The position numbers and the translations under genes were made by a program. Below, one piece after another: positions 33,796 to 41,864 of a stretch of DNA of 64,000 nt (within the stretch, counting starts at the first letter, position 1; each line of letters opens with the position of its first letter). Source of the stretch: Methylocystis sp. B8 (lineage in GTDB: Bacteria; Pseudomonadota; Alphaproteobacteria; Rhizobiales; Beijerinckiaceae). The DNA lies in contig NZ_VBTZ01000003.1 of NCBI RefSeq assembly GCF_005771425.1, positions 62,001 to 126,000 on the forward strand, in the 5' to 3' direction. Below the pieces are notes generated by a model that saw nothing but the letters and a program-made list of their open reading frames with translations, made no database searches and was not told the origin of the DNA.

Positions 33796-34586
33796 TCTTG
33801 GGGGCAAGTCACATCACGCTTGGCTGTGACAATTTGGATGCTGCGGCTACGAGCCTGGAGGACTATGGCTATCGTCCCGAGTTCATTGATCGCAACGTAA
33901 TCAACAACCCTTCGAAACAGTCGATTCTGGCAGCCCATTGCGAGGTCCATGGGATCGGGCTGTTGCGCGCCGACGGCGGTTTTCCGATTGAGCTGGTATC
34001 TTATCGGAATCAAATGCCCGATGGTTTCGGGCGCTACGTCGGCGTATTCGAAACCGCGGGGGTGCCCCGGCGTGTGGACAATATCGATTTCAGCGCGTCG
34101 CTGTCCGGCATGCCGTCCGACGCGGTTTCAGCGTGGGCCACGGGCACCATCGGGGATTTGAGCGCTCCGGCATTCTTTGTTAGGGGCGCACGGACAAATG
34201 CCGGACTGCGGCAGGTAGTCCTGCCGGTCAGCGATCTCAAATGCTCGCGGCGCCTGTGGTGTGACGTGCTTGGCTTCGGCTTGGTCAGCGAAACCAGCGC
34301 AATGGCGGAGCTTCGGTTTGTTTCGCCGGTAGCGGCTTGGCGCCTTGAGCTCGTTCTGGTCGCCTCGCCACCGCCCAAAGCGCGATCGGTGCTCGACGCC
34401 AAGGGCATGGCTTGTCTTTCGCTCCTGTCTTCGAATATCGCCGACGATGTCCCGCGCGTGATTGGCGGCGGGGCAAGGCTTCTCACCGATATTTTCGCCA
34501 TAACGATCAACGGCCGGAATATGAAGGTCGCGATCCTCGCCGATATGGACGGCGCCTTCGTCGAGCTGCTTCAGGTCGGCCGTTAA
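33792..34586 (+). CDS. VOC-superfamily (glyoxalase-like) protein
   Basis: 264 residues with two tandem beta-alpha-beta-beta-beta repeats. The first starts ILGASHITLGCDNLDAAA (about 2-19); the second starts AGLRQVVLPVSDLKCSRRLW (about 137-156) followed by CDVLGFGLV. This is the paired-domain form of glyoxalases, epimerases and extradiol dioxygenases. Metal ligands would be His7 (ASHITL) and a late Glu (GAFVELLQV, about 259); one or more others are not obvious, so catalysis is uncertain. Such proteins in biosynthetic loci epimerise or isomerise acyl intermediates (methylmalonyl-CoA epimerase relatives). Overlaps the methyltransferase by 4 bp; a 75-bp gap to the next start is among the larger ones in the operon. 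Confidence 0.75.
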   Translation: MILGASHITLGCDNLDAAATSLEDYGYRPEFIDRNVINNPSKQSILAAHCEVHGIGLLRADGGFPIELVSYRNQMPDGFGRYVGVFETAGVPRRVDNIDFSASLSGMPSDAVSAWATGTIGDLSAPAFFVRGARTNAGLRQVVLPVSDLKCSRRLWCDVLGFGLVSETSAMAELRFVSPVAAWRLELVLVASPPPKARSVLDAKGMACLSLLSSNIADDVPRVIGGGARLLTDIFAITINGRNMKVAILADMDGAFVELLQVGR

Positions 34587-34662
34587 GGAAGCCACAGCCG
34601 AAAGTTCGAATCCTCTCGAGCTTCAAACGTGGTTGAAGACAACTTTAAATGGGGATGCTGAT

Positions 34663-35331
34663 GTGAAACGAATTGTCGATTTATCCTACCTCCTGCACGA
34701 TGGCATGGCGACTTATCCGGTCCAGTGGTCGCCTCCGTTCGGGATTACGCAGCTCGGCCGCCATGGTATTGAGGGCCGCGAATCCCGCAAGATAGTGATG
34801 GGAACCCACACGGGCACCCATGTCGATGCGCCGCGTCATTTCATACCCGGCGGTGCGACGATCGATCAGCTGCCGCTCGAACCGTTCGTCGGGCCGGCCA
34901 CGGTTGTCGATTTTACATTCGCAAAACCTCTGCAGGAGATCGAGGTTTCCGATTTTGAAAAGCAGCTGGGAAGCCGGCGCATCGAGCGCTTGATTATGCG
35001 TTTCGACTGGTCTGATCATTGGGGCAGCCTGAAATTCTATTCCGAACAACCCTATATCTCAGACGCAGCGGCCCGTTGGATCGTCGATCATGGCGTGAAG
35101 CTATTAGGAATGGACACGCCCCAGGCTGACAGCCCCAAGAACGGGCGTGGCGCGGAGCGAGATTCGCCAGTCCACAAGATCCTGCTGGCGGCCGGCATTA
35201 TAAAACTGGAATACATGACGAACCTTCGCGAACTCGGTTCGAACGAATTCGAACTGATCGCACTGCCTCTCAAGATCCGCGAGGCCGATGGGGCGCCGGT
35301 ACGCTGCGTCGGGATCGTAGACAATCAATAA
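34663..35331 (+). CDS. Cyclase-family (kynurenine-formamidase-like) hydrolase
   Basis: A metal-dependent hydrolase of the Cyclase family. RIVDLSYLLHDGMATYP lies at the N-terminus; the metal signature HTGTHVDAPRHF (about residues 49-60) has the three ligands HxGTHxDxPxH. GMDTPQADS (about 148-156) and the C-terminal LPLKI are typical. Family members open or close amide/lactone bonds on small acids (kynurenine formamidase, isatin hydrolase, some polyketide cyclases). Start GTG 34663 is preferred: GGGGA lies about 8 bp upstream and homologues begin just before IVDLS; TTG 34633 is the longer alternative. It precedes the acyl carrier protein gene by 14 bp. Confidence 0.82.
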   Translation: MKRIVDLSYLLHDGMATYPVQWSPPFGITQLGRHGIEGRESRKIVMGTHTGTHVDAPRHFIPGGATIDQLPLEPFVGPATVVDFTFAKPLQEIEVSDFEKQLGSRRIERLIMRFDWSDHWGSLKFYSEQPYISDAAARWIVDHGVKLLGMDTPQADSPKNGRGAERDSPVHKILLAAGIIKLEYMTNLRELGSNEFELIALPLKIREADGAPVRCVGIVDNQ

Positions 35332-35345
35332 GGTTGAACGCAACA

Positions 35346-35603
35346 ATGAAGCACGAACAGCTTGTGCGCGAGTTCTTCGCACGGAATGCCGCTTCCTCGC
35401 TACCTGAAGGCCAGGACGGGCTTGATGTGTATTATCTGGACGCCGGCCTGATCGACTCGTTCGGAATTGTCACAATGATTTCCGATTTCGAGAGCGCATT
35501 GGGTATCACGTTTACTGCAGAAGACATGCAGTCGTACGAGTTTCAGACGGTCGGGGGACTGATCGGTATCCTTGATCGCCTCGCGGCTTCTTCCGCAGCA
35601 TGA
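35346..35603 (+). CDS. Acyl carrier protein
   Basis: 85 residues, a phosphopantetheine-binding carrier protein. The attachment site is AGLIDSFGIVTMI with Ser38 in the family motif D-S; the helices before and after (EQLVREFFAR; ISDFESALGITFTAEDMQ) match the four-helix ACP fold, with an acidic helix II/III as needed for partner binding. Start ATG 35346; the in-frame TTG 35334 is less likely. A stand-alone ACP inside a glycan operon, beside an AMP ligase and an N-acyltransferase-like gene, points to a carrier-bound acyl or aminoacyl intermediate destined for the sugar. Overlaps the following methyltransferase by 4 bp. Confidence 0.88.
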   Translation: MKHEQLVREFFARNAASSLPEGQDGLDVYYLDAGLIDSFGIVTMISDFESALGITFTAEDMQSYEFQTVGGLIGILDRLAASSAA

Positions 35604-36766
35604 CGATCGTTCCGAAAGACGTGATCTTCCTGTCGGAGTCGACGGAGAGTTGTGCGGATCGCTGGGTTGCGATGAATGTGTTTGCGCGAACATCTGTGGG
35701 GCTGAGCAGTGAGGTTTTCGAGCTTTTGGGCAGGATTGCGAACGACCCGGAGGCCGGAGGCGAAGGGCCGTTTCATTGCTGGCGCATCGAATATTTTTCG
35801 AATGAAGCGGGGTTACTCGCTGATCCAAGCCGTTTTCGCCGAAATGTCGACGAGTGGGAGGAGTTGTGCCTGACCCGAGCGGAATTGATCGCGGAACTGA
35901 AAACGCATTGCATCCTTGTTGATGACGAAACGGCTTATCGCAAGCGGTTCAAGCCGAAACGGAATCTGCTCGATCGCGAGCATTTCGGCAACTTCCATCA
36001 GCAGCACGGCCAGCATATGGCGCTGGCAAGACGGAAAGATCCGACCGACTGGTGGATGCGGCAGAAGTTTACGGAAGATCAGCTGTCGGTCCGGCCAGAT
36101 ACATTATATGGGGCTATCCAAAGCAAGTTTCTCGAAGCCTATACCGAAACGCGGATCAGTGAGGGGATGACGGTCGTCGATCTCGGCTGTGGAACCGGCG
36201 TCTATTCAAACATGATGGCCCGTCGGGGAGCGAATGTCCTCGGTATTGATCCCAGCGAGGAATATCTCAACGTCGCGAGGGCGAATGCGGTCCCGGGCAC
36301 GCGCTTTGAGAACATGAAAATCGGCGAAGTAGGAGCTCTCGACAAAATACCGGCCTCGTCTGCGGATATGATCTTCATGAGCGACGCTTTGTTGTTCTAT
36401 TTCGTGCCGTTCTATCCGGGCCAGAACGCGGATATTCATACCTTGCTGAAAGACATCAGGCGTATTTTAAAGCCCGGCGGTTTGTTCGTCAGCATGGAAC
36501 CGCATGGCGTTTTCTACCTGATGCCGTGGCTGGGCGCGGTCGACCGGCCGTTCGTTGTCGTCACTGAATATCTTAACAAGTCGTTCGGAATCGTGCCGCC
36601 GCTGTCGTGGCTGATTCAGCAGGTGACTCGGACGGGATTCGCCGTAACTGACATGCGGGAGATCGTGCCGGGGGACTATTTTGAGAAGATCGATCCCCGA
36701 GGCTATCACTTCGCCAGCGAGTTTCCGCTGTGGCACCTGATCGAATTCAGACCATTTAGCTCCTGA
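35600..36766 (+). CDS. Class I SAM-dependent methyltransferase with N-terminal extension
   Basis: 388 residues. The AdoMet domain is in the second half: MTVVDLGCGTGVYSNMM (about 191-207), GIDPSEEYL, then ADMIFMSDALLFYF (about 255-268) and LKPGGLFVSMEPHG. The first 180 residues carry IFLSESTESCADRW, VFELLGRI and the charged stretch RKRFKPKRNLLDREHFGN, of a kind seen in proteins coupled to carrier-bound substrates, but I do not recognise a defined domain. Location directly after the ACP gene (4-bp overlap) suggests an ACP-bound or related substrate; not proven. Confidence 0.82.
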   Translation: MTIVPKDVIFLSESTESCADRWVAMNVFARTSVGLSSEVFELLGRIANDPEAGGEGPFHCWRIEYFSNEAGLLADPSRFRRNVDEWEELCLTRAELIAELKTHCILVDDETAYRKRFKPKRNLLDREHFGNFHQQHGQHMALARRKDPTDWWMRQKFTEDQLSVRPDTLYGAIQSKFLEAYTETRISEGMTVVDLGCGTGVYSNMMARRGANVLGIDPSEEYLNVARANAVPGTRFENMKIGEVGALDKIPASSADMIFMSDALLFYFVPFYPGQNADIHTLLKDIRRILKPGGLFVSMEPHGVFYLMPWLGAVDRPFVVVTEYLNKSFGIVPPLSWLIQQVTRTGFAVTDMREIVPGDYFEKIDPRGYHFASEFPLWHLIEFRPFSS

Positions 36767-36767
36767 C

Positions 36768-37616
36768 ATGAATCATCATTACACGCGGGACGATCTATTG
36801 CGAGCGATCGAAGGCGTGGGAATTCGCCCGGGCGATACTGTGTCTCTGCAGGTAAGCCTCGGGCGCCTCGGGATGCCCTTCGGCGTTGAACCGAACTATC
36901 CGGCGCTTTCAAATTTCATGATCGATTCTTTTTTGGAGGTGTTGGGTCCTCAAGGGACTCTCGTCGTGCCCACCTACACCTATTCGATCGGGCGCGGGAC
37001 GGTGTTCGAAGTCGAAACAACGCCATCGTCGATCGGGCAGTTTCCTGAAGTGTTCCGCAGCCGGCAGGGTGTCGTGCGATCGCGCGACCCGATGATGTCA
37101 TCGGCGGCCATCGGGCCACGAGCGGCCGCAGTGCTGCGGAACATTTCGCGGTCGTGCTATGGCGAGGGAAGCACCTTTCAACGGTTGCGCGAGGTCAATG
37201 CGCACATCTGCACGCTCGGCATTAGCCTCTATTGGGCAACGTTTCGACATCATATCGAGGAAGTCGCCGGCGTGCCATTTCGCTTCCCCAAGTCCTTCAC
37301 CGGAATCGTTCGCGAAAACGGAAGGGAGTCGCGAGAAACCTGGTCTTACTTCGCTGCTCCGATTGTCGATAACTGCCAGCCGAACGGATTGCCTCTGGAG
37401 CGCCGCGCACGCGACACGGGATTGGTAAGAATAACGCCGGTCGGCCGTGGCGAGATCATGGCCATCGATGCCGGGAAATATTTCGAATTCGGCCTGAACG
37501 AACTGCGGACCAATCCGTGGCTGACCGCAAAGGGTCCTCCTGCTGCGGCCGAGGTGATCTTCAAGGATGAGCCGCAATGGTGGGCGGCGCGATCCGCGAA
37601 TGGACCTCTGACTTGA
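36768..37616 (+). CDS. AAC(3)-family N-acyltransferase
   Basis: 282 residues, Antibiotic_NAT (aminoglycoside 3-N-acetyltransferase) fold. GIRPGDTVSLQVSLGRLG (about 17-34), GTLVVPTYTYSIGRG (about 62-76), RSRDPMMSSAAIGPRA (about 103-118) and GISLYWATFRHHIEE (about 149-163) correspond to the family core, where His and Asp/Glu residues act on an amino group. In LPS loci this family transfers acyl groups from CoA or ACP to amino sugars; resistance is not implied. It is the natural candidate for transferring the acyl unit built upstream. It starts 1 bp after the previous gene and overlaps the next by 4 bp. Confidence 0.82.
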   Translation: MNHHYTRDDLLRAIEGVGIRPGDTVSLQVSLGRLGMPFGVEPNYPALSNFMIDSFLEVLGPQGTLVVPTYTYSIGRGTVFEVETTPSSIGQFPEVFRSRQGVVRSRDPMMSSAAIGPRAAAVLRNISRSCYGEGSTFQRLREVNAHICTLGISLYWATFRHHIEEVAGVPFRFPKSFTGIVRENGRESRETWSYFAAPIVDNCQPNGLPLERRARDTGLVRITPVGRGEIMAIDAGKYFEFGLNELRTNPWLTAKGPPAAAEVIFKDEPQWWAARSANGPLT

Positions 37617-39358
37617 GAGTCGTCTGTTTCTCTCCGAATGACGCGGTCTGGCGCTGGACGTTGCCGCAAGCTCAGTTTCTCGAGGCATTGCAGCAGCGTG
37701 GGGATGAGATCATCTATGTTTACTGCGACCGCGAGTATTCGTCTTTTTGCATGTCGATGGCGTCGTCAGGAATTCGGTTTACGTCTGACCCCAGCGCCAA
37801 GCAGGCAGTCTGCAATACGTGCGTGCGGCAATCGGAGATGGTGCGCTCCCGGGTCGGCTTTGCCGGCCGCACGCTACGATCGTTTCTGCGGCCCGAGGAT
37901 ATCGATGTCGCGGATCGGCTGAGCCGAGAGGCATCGATCGACGACCTCTATGATTATGTCGAACATGGCCTCACGGTCGGCCGGCTCGCACTTTACGAAA
38001 CGATGATTCAGACAAAATCAATATCGAAAGATCTATCGCCTGAAGCCCAAGGCTTTTATCGCTCCAATTTCCGGAACACCCTGATTTCGGTCCGGGCGAG
38101 CAAGGCCATGCTGAATGAGCTTAAGCCCGATATCGGGGTCAGCTACCACACCGCATACGCCTACAATCGCGCCTTTCAGCGCGTTTTTGAAGAGGGCAAC
38201 GTCCCAGTTTGGTTCCTGAACGCGAGCTTCAACGTTGCCGAACTCGATACGCACCTGATCGCGGCGAGATCTGATCCCGAAATTCTCTTTCGCAAAATGC
38301 TGGAGGACTGGCCGCGCTTCGAAGGCATTGCCTGCGCCGAACGGGACGTCGCCAGCGTCGCGGACCATCTGCTGGCCCTCATGGGTGGCGGCGGCTTCGG
38401 GTATTCAAACGCGATGCATCGGGGAACAATTGCCGTCATGCAGAAGCTGGGGTGCCCTCCCGGGAAAAAAATTGTTGCGGCGCTGTTGAGTAGCTATGAT
38501 GAGCTTCTGGCCGCTGAATTGGCAGGGTTCGGATGGACGACACATAACGACGTGTTTTCATCCCAGGTCGAATGGGTGAGGTGGCTTTTTGAATTCGCCC
38601 GCGCGCGGCCGGATATGCACATCGTGGTCCGGGCTCATCCGCGCGAGTTTGCCGTCAACGGAGTCGGCAATCGATCCGAGCATTCCTATTTGCTGGAATC
38701 CGCGTTTGAGGAAAAGCCCGCAAATGTATCGATCAATCTGCCTTCGGACGGTATTGCGCTATACGATCTCCTGATGGAGGTCGATGCCGCGCTGATCGCA
38801 TGGTCGTCCGCTGGGATGGACGCCGGAATGCTGGGCGTGCCGGTCGTGACTTATGCGGGAGATGCGCTGCTGTTTCCGCGGCAGTTGACCTACGACGCCA
38901 ACAGTCGTGAGGAATATGCGGAGTTTGTCGATCAGGCAATCGGGGCAGGTTGGTCGCTCGAACGATCCAGGGCGTATTTTCGGTGGGCCGTGCTGATGAT
39001 GGCGCGCACCCGAATCGACGTGACAAATGGCGCTAGCACGCCGACTAGGCAAAGCCGGCTGGGTCGCCTGGCGCGGCGTGCATCCAGGCGGCTTGCGCTT
39101 GCAGCGACTTCATTGAGCAGGGAAGAACTCGGGTTGCGTTTTTTGCGCCCGAGGCGGCTCTGTGACGCGTACAGGATTTTTACGCTGCTCGATCAAAACT
39201 TGTCGGCATTCTACGACGCAGACGCCGCACCGACTGGCCCTGATCTTCGAACGGAAACGGAAGCGCTCAGACGGCAGCTTCGAAGGATTTCCGAATTTGT
39301 CGAGAAGCGCCGCGGCAACTCGCCGACGAAGCTGAATTCCGCAATCTGTCGTTCATAG
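37613..39358 (+). CDS. Capsule/surface-glycan biosynthesis protein, GT-B-like
   Basis: 581 residues, no exact family recognised. Features: LRVVCFSPNDAVWRWTL at the N-terminus, ELKPDIGVSYHTAYAYNRAF (about 165-184), a central KIVAALLSSYDELLAAEL, then HIVVRAHPRE (about 344-353), SDGIALYDLLMEVDAALIAWSSAGMD-type sequence and LGVPVVTYAG. The RAHPRE and S-AGMDAGMLG pattern is that of GT-B enzymes of the capsule polysaccharide/CDP-glycerol type, where it binds nucleotide phosphate. A basic C-terminal tail of about 70 residues ends in a short coiled coil (TETEALRRQLRRISEFVEKRR). Start TTG 37613 (TTGA overlap) is chosen over the upstream frame start at 37577, which lies in the previous gene. Likely a glycosyl- or glycerophosphotransferase; moderately sure. 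Confidence 0.65.
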   Translation: MRVVCFSPNDAVWRWTLPQAQFLEALQQRGDEIIYVYCDREYSSFCMSMASSGIRFTSDPSAKQAVCNTCVRQSEMVRSRVGFAGRTLRSFLRPEDIDVADRLSREASIDDLYDYVEHGLTVGRLALYETMIQTKSISKDLSPEAQGFYRSNFRNTLISVRASKAMLNELKPDIGVSYHTAYAYNRAFQRVFEEGNVPVWFLNASFNVAELDTHLIAARSDPEILFRKMLEDWPRFEGIACAERDVASVADHLLALMGGGGFGYSNAMHRGTIAVMQKLGCPPGKKIVAALLSSYDELLAAELAGFGWTTHNDVFSSQVEWVRWLFEFARARPDMHIVVRAHPREFAVNGVGNRSEHSYLLESAFEEKPANVSINLPSDGIALYDLLMEVDAALIAWSSAGMDAGMLGVPVVTYAGDALLFPRQLTYDANSREEYAEFVDQAIGAGWSLERSRAYFRWAVLMMARTRIDVTNGASTPTRQSRLGRLARRASRRLALAATSLSREELGLRFLRPRRLCDAYRIFTLLDQNLSAFYDADAAPTGPDLRTETEALRRQLRRISEFVEKRRGNSPTKLNSAICRS

Positions 39359-39374
39359 AGTGCCAGGTTACCAG

Positions 39375-40613
39375 ATGTCTTCGTCCGCAATCGAAGTTCG
39401 ATCGATCTCCAAGCAATATGATCTTGGCGAAGGCGGCAGTGTGTTGAGCTTTTTCAGGCAAACGAGCGAGAAGTTCTGGGCGCTTCGCGATGTCTCGTTT
39501 GAGATTCGTGAGCACGAAGCCGTCGGCGTCATCGGCTCCAATGGCGCCGGTAAAAGCACGCTGCTTAAAATTCTGTCGCGGGTCACCGCCCCGACGCAAG
39601 GCCGCGCTCGCATACGCGGCAGGATGGGGACGATCCTCGAGGTCGGTACCGGCTTCCACCCTGAACTGACCGGACGTGAAAACGTCTATTTGAGCGGCAC
39701 GATTCTCGGCATGCGGAAGTGCGAAATCGACCGACGCTTCGACGAAATCGTGGACTTCGCCGGCGTCGAGAGGTTCATCGATACGCCGGTCAAACGCTAT
39801 TCTTCCGGAATGTATGTCCGGCTCGCTTTCGCGGTCGCGGCCCACCTAGATCCCGATATCCTGATCGTCGATGAGGTTCTCGCCGTTGGGGACGTCGGAT
39901 TTCAAAAGAAATGTCTCGCGAAGATGGACAGCAGCATCAATCAGGATGGGCGTACCATTATTTTCGTTAGCCATAACATGCAGGCCATCCGTAGCTTATG
40001 TTCCCGCGCGCTGCTGCTGCATCAGGGATCATTGGTCGCCGACGGACCAATCAGTGAGGTGCTTGCAAATTATGCCGATCGACAGCAAACGTCGTTCGAT
40101 GTCCGAGAGCGCTCGCTCAACAACCGCTTGAATCGCACGCGAGGGCATGCACGGATCACCGCCTTATCGGTTTCGAGTCCGGGGCAGGCTGAACGTCGGA
40201 ATTGGTCGTTCAATACCGATGACGCCCTCGAACTCAATATTTCCTATGAAGTGGTCGAACCGATCGAATCTCTCGATCTGGTGGTCTCGTTTTCTGTGGC
40301 CGGAAACGGGGATGTCGTGACCAGCCTCAGAGAAACTGTCCGCAGCGAGCCGTCGATGCCAGGCGCCTCGGGGCACATCAGGATCGAAATTCCGAAATTG
40401 CCGTTTCGGCCAGGGGAATTCGCGCTAACGCTTGGATTGGGCAGCAACGGTTTCGCCGTCTTCGAAGATATTCTTGATGCGAACGTGAACCTACCGCATC
40501 TCGTTATCGAGTCATTGGAAGACGACCTTTTTCGCCGCAATGGATTGGTTTCGATCGACTACAATGTTCACCATACAGAAACAAGAAATCTGCGATCTCT
40601 TGCCAAGGCGTGA
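39375..40613 (+). CDS. wzt: Polysaccharide ABC transporter ATPase with C-terminal glycan-binding domain
   Basis: Energises export of a completed polysaccharide across the inner membrane. ATPase domain (about 1-240): Walker A GSNGAGKST (54-62), EVGTGFHPELTGREN, signature YSSGMYVRLAFA (about 142-153), Walker B ILIVDEVLAVGD (about 161-172) and the switch His in FVSHNM. From about 265 a Wzt_C-like beta domain follows (ALSVSSPGQAERR, LELNISYEVVEPIESLDLVV, SIDYNVHH), which in E. coli O9a recognises the modified chain terminus. Start ATG 39375 rather than GTG 39360. The partner permease is 3.6 kb downstream, separated by an oxygenase and a methyltransferase that could make the chain-terminating residue. 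Confidence 0.92.
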   Translation: MSSSAIEVRSISKQYDLGEGGSVLSFFRQTSEKFWALRDVSFEIREHEAVGVIGSNGAGKSTLLKILSRVTAPTQGRARIRGRMGTILEVGTGFHPELTGRENVYLSGTILGMRKCEIDRRFDEIVDFAGVERFIDTPVKRYSSGMYVRLAFAVAAHLDPDILIVDEVLAVGDVGFQKKCLAKMDSSINQDGRTIIFVSHNMQAIRSLCSRALLLHQGSLVADGPISEVLANYADRQQTSFDVRERSLNNRLNRTRGHARITALSVSSPGQAERRNWSFNTDDALELNISYEVVEPIESLDLVVSFSVAGNGDVVTSLRETVRSEPSMPGASGHIRIEIPKLPFRPGEFALTLGLGSNGFAVFEDILDANVNLPHLVIESLEDDLFRRNGLVSIDYNVHHTETRNLRSLAKA

Positions 40614-40627
40614 GGGGAGATATCTTG

Positions 40628-41857
40628 ATGAAGCAGCAGCTACGTTTTTATCCGGACATCGACTATCGGGTCCATCCAGCCTTTCGTGATCTTGGCGTTC
40701 CTGCACGCGATGACGATAGCGTCGTCGATGGCATGATCGCGAATATCGATCGCGATCTCGAAGCACTTCACGCGACGCGATATCATGCTGCCGCTCTGCG
40801 GGAGGCTTTCGACAGCGGACCGGGCTGCCGGATCGCTGAATTGGCGGCTTATCTCGATCGGACGACATCTAATGAGCGCGTTCGGCGGTTGCTCAGCCGA
40901 GCTTTCAAGGACGTCACCGCAGAACTGCTGTACGAAGCGCGGATCAGGAACGACCGTCATGAGTTCAACCGCATGCTGTCGCCGCAAGCGCGCCGCGTCG
41001 CCGACGATTTGAAACGGGATGGTGCGCATATTTGTCGGTTGACCGGTGCGGAAAGGCAGAAGCTCTGGGAGCTATGCGCGCCGGCGGTCGCAAGATTGCG
41101 CGCAGCGGCGGCTCTTAATCCCAAGACCCGCGTCGCGGAAAGCATGCCGCGCTACTCCGGTGTAGGAGTTCGCCTCGAGAAGTTCTTCCGCCGAAGTGGC
41201 GCTCTCGACGGACTGTCGGCCTATTTTGGGAGCAACGTAACTTTCACCGGGTTTTCGCTTGAATACTCCCACAACAAGCAGGATTGGTGGCAAAATTGCT
41301 ATGCCGACGTTGGCTTGGCGACGTCAAAAACCGTCTACATGCACTACGACCATGGATGTCGAAATCCGAAGGCGATCGTGGCGCTCTCGAATGTGACCGA
41401 GGAAAACGGGCCGACCGGCTATATCAAGGGCAGTAACACCAAGCCAAGATCGAACTTTATTCATTTCCTAATCAAGTCCATCGACCTGCGCTTTTATGAC
41501 GACTATGTTGCTGGAACGCGGAGCTATTATCGGCGGCGGTTTCAGGAGGTCGAATATAGGCGGGAGTTTCTCATGCTGCCGACGGCGCTTCAGGCCTGCA
41601 GCCATTTCGGCGAGGACATTACCGACGATACCGATCTCTCGGCCGATCTTCTGAAGGACGAAATCAAACTTACGCATGACGTCGGAAATTGCGTGGTTTT
41701 CGATGGCGACTATGGCATTCATCGCGGCGCGCTGGCCGAATCGGGCGAACGGTTTGTGTTTCAAGTTATTTTCGCAGTTGAACCGGAGATTCCGAAAATC
41801 AAGGCGCTCCAACAACGCGCGCGCGCAATCGCGCGCCGATTGTTGAAAGGCGAATGA
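40628..41857 (+). CDS. PhyH-type Fe(II)/2-oxoglutarate oxygenase
   Basis: 409 residues, phytanoyl-CoA dioxygenase-like double-stranded beta-helix. Iron ligands: His239-x-Asp241 in VYMHYDHGC and the distal His about 368 in YGIHRGALAESGER, with the following Arg (about 378) positioned for 2-oxoglutarate. NVTEENGPTGYIKGSN between them is typical of the family. The N-terminal 130 residues (ALREAFDSGPGCRIAELAAYL…) are helical and unassigned. Likely role: hydroxylation or epimerisation of a sugar or substituent. Start ATG 40628 with GGGGAG upstream is preferred to GTG 40610. It lies between the Wzt and Wzm genes, an unusual position. Confidence 0.78.
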   Translation: MKQQLRFYPDIDYRVHPAFRDLGVPARDDDSVVDGMIANIDRDLEALHATRYHAAALREAFDSGPGCRIAELAAYLDRTTSNERVRRLLSRAFKDVTAELLYEARIRNDRHEFNRMLSPQARRVADDLKRDGAHICRLTGAERQKLWELCAPAVARLRAAAALNPKTRVAESMPRYSGVGVRLEKFFRRSGALDGLSAYFGSNVTFTGFSLEYSHNKQDWWQNCYADVGLATSKTVYMHYDHGCRNPKAIVALSNVTEENGPTGYIKGSNTKPRSNFIHFLIKSIDLRFYDDYVAGTRSYYRRRFQEVEYRREFLMLPTALQACSHFGEDITDDTDLSADLLKDEIKLTHDVGNCVVFDGDYGIHRGALAESGERFVFQVIFAVEPEIPKIKALQQRARAIARRLLKGE

Positions 41858-41864
41858 TTTCGAG

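Noticed and set aside
36768-37616. Aminoglycoside resistance gene
   Set aside because: The AAC(3) fold is widespread in O-antigen loci as a sugar N-acyltransferase; operon context gives no reason to call it a resistance determinant.
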